Made by a program: the position numbers and the translations under genes. DNA of 6,089 bases from an uncultured Oscillospiraceae bacterium. Its GTDB lineage: Bacteria > Bacillota > Clostridia > Oscillospirales > Oscillospiraceae. The notes beneath the pieces were generated by a model. That model did no database searches and was not told where the DNA came from. It saw only the letters and a program-made list of their open reading frames with translations. Where the stretch lies: assembly GCA_900754515.1 (NCBI GenBank), contig CAAEDD010000166.1, positions 1-6,089 of the forward strand, read 5' to 3'. Of the stretch, positions 4,977 through 6,089 are shown one piece after another; positions within the stretch are counted from its first letter, which is position 1, and every line of letters starts with the position of its first letter.

Positions 4977-6056
4977 ATGGAAAAAGATATTTTTGTACCC
5001 GGCAGGACGGAACTTGCCGGAAATCATACAGACCATCAAAACGGCAGAATACTTGCTTCAGCAGTAGATTTAGGGCTGTTTGCAAGTTTTCAGGCCAATG
5101 GAAGCAACCTGTGTCACATCGATTCGGAGGGCTTTCCGGAGATAGACGTGCGCACCACTCAACTAAATATCCGGCCGGCGGAATTTGGCACTTCTATGGC
5201 CCTGGTCAGAGGAGTCCTCGCTGCATTTCAGGAACTCGGCCTGAATATCGGCGGCTTTGATGCCCAGGTGCGCAGCAGCCTTCCCGCCGGGTCCGGGCTC
5301 AGTTCATCCGCGGCTTTTGCCGTGCTGGTCGGCCGGATACTCAGCGAGCTCTTTAACGACGGGAATCTGGAGCCAATAGTTTTGGCCAGAGCGGCTCAGC
5401 AGGCGGAGAACCAGTATTTCGGCAAACCCTGCGGCTTAATGAGCCAGTTGACCTGTGCCTACGGACACACAGTATATGTGGATTTCAAGACCGGGGAGAT
5501 TGAGCCTATCAAGGCAGACTTTGCGGACATGGGCCTGGTGCTTTGCCTTACCGATACCGGCGGCAGCCACGCCGGATTGGATACCTCTTATGCCCGCATA
5601 CCGGCGGACATGGTGTATATTGCAAACCTCTTTGACAAGGGCGTGCTGGCGGACGTTGACCCGGAAGAATTCAAGGCCAAGGGTTGGGATGCCTCCAACC
5701 GCCCCGTGCGCAGGGCCATGCATTTCTTTGCAGAAAACGAGCGGGTGCCCAAAATGAGAGACGCACTGAAGGCCGGGGACGGGGAGACCTACATGCGTTT
5801 GATGAACGAGTCCGGCAGGTCATCGGAGCAGTTGCTGAATAATATCATAACTTCAGCTACAGGCGATACCAAACTGCAGCAGGGGCTGGAGCTCAGCCGC
5901 AGACTGCTGGAAGGTGTGGGCGCCTGGCGTGTCCACGGCGGAGGATTTGCCGGATGTGTTCAGGCACTTATGCCTATAGAGAGCTTTGCCGGCTACAAGG
6001 CGGAAATGGAGCGGGTCTTTGGCCGGGGCAGCTGCCATGTAATACGCCTTGTGTGA
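4977..6056 (+). CDS. galK: Galactokinase-family GHMP kinase, catalytic Asp replaced
   Basis: GHMP-superfamily kinase closest to galactokinase, which phosphorylates galactose at C1 with ATP in the Leloir pathway. The sugar-binding motif is PGRTELAGNHTDHQNG (8-23), the ATP-binding loop LPAGSGLSSSAA is at 102-113, AENQYFG at 143-149, the TGGSHAGLDTSY segment at 194-205 and the third motif GGGFAGC at 321-327. Arg10, His17 and Asp19 keep the sugar-site pattern, while the usual Glu of GEHTDY is Asn16. The galactokinase catalytic base lies in a G(I/L)MDQ motif, but here the sequence is CGLMSQL and Ser156 replaces Asp. At 359 residues it begins 7 residues before the PGR motif, so it lacks the N-terminal helix seen in E. 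coli GalK, yet the start is backed by a strong ribosome binding site. There is no galT or galE nearby within the window. It could be an altered-substrate or weakly active paralogue; the family assignment is firm, the substrate is not. Confidence 0.82.
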   Translation: MEKDIFVPGRTELAGNHTDHQNGRILASAVDLGLFASFQANGSNLCHIDSEGFPEIDVRTTQLNIRPAEFGTSMALVRGVLAAFQELGLNIGGFDAQVRSSLPAGSGLSSSAAFAVLVGRILSELFNDGNLEPIVLARAAQQAENQYFGKPCGLMSQLTCAYGHTVYVDFKTGEIEPIKADFADMGLVLCLTDTGGSHAGLDTSYARIPADMVYIANLFDKGVLADVDPEEFKAKGWDASNRPVRRAMHFFAENERVPKMRDALKAGDGETYMRLMNESGRSSEQLLNNIITSATGDTKLQQGLELSRRLLEGVGAWRVHGGGFAGCVQALMPIESFAGYKAEMERVFGRGSCHVIRLV

Positions 6057-6089
6057 AAAAATGTTATCATCTGTTATTAATCAGGAAGC

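Noticed and set aside
4946..5260. 104-codon frame overlapping the start of the kinase gene
   Set aside because: It is a different frame over the conserved GHMP motifs with no ribosome binding site, and is clearly a shadow.
6061..6089. Open frame starting at ATG 6061 and running off the window
   Set aside because: Only nine codons are visible and there is no ribosome binding site upstream, so a gene cannot be supported.

Overview
The window looks like chromosomal DNA from a member of the Clostridia (Bacillota), possibly Oscillospiraceae-like. The reasons are strong GGAGG-type ribosome binding sites, AT-rich intergenic promoters of TTGACA/TATAAT type, moderate GC in the genes, an rplM-rpsI operon with a structured leader, and a stand-alone galactokinase-family gene with the clostridial GNHTDHQ motif. 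The placement rests on protein style, not on a marker phylogeny.

Layout from left to right. Positions 1-280 are mostly non-coding. They may begin with the last codons of a + strand gene (1-63), and they carry repeated AGTGGTTACC motifs downstream of rpsI. A perfect hairpin (281-313) closes the minus-strand rplM-rpsI operon (ribosomal proteins L13 and S9, 344-1199). That operon has a near-consensus promoter (1287-1315) and a roughly 80-nt leader with two hairpins, matching the expected place and form of an L13 autoregulatory leader. Divergent from it, on the + strand, is a TtcA-family tRNA 2-thiolation enzyme (1416-2168).

A GC-rich inverted-repeat spacer (2169-2277) separates ttcA from a convergent, unrecognised helical protein of 213 residues (2278-2919, minus). 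Upstream of that gene lies a near-perfect promoter (3148-3176). It would give an unusually long leader of about 220 nt, in which three hairpins abut end to end (3000-3027, 3028-3047, 3048-3069) and a fourth lies at 3098-3118. This is the best candidate for an undescribed element in the window. A long hairpin terminator (3264-3299) follows pncB.

The right half holds two divergent metabolic genes. pncB (nicotinate phosphoribosyltransferase, NAD salvage, 3315-4775, minus) and a GHMP kinase of the galactokinase type (4977-6056, plus) share a 201-bp AT-rich region with a promoter for each and repeated TTGACT/AGTCAA motifs. The kinase keeps its ATP-binding motifs, but the position of the galactokinase catalytic Asp is Ser. 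Its substrate and activity are therefore uncertain.

The genes do not form one pathway. They cover translation (L13, S9), tRNA modification (TtcA), NAD salvage (PncB) and a sugar-kinase-like step. No phage structural, transposase, CRISPR or defence gene is visible. The most interesting material is in the non-coding DNA and in the altered kinase active site.
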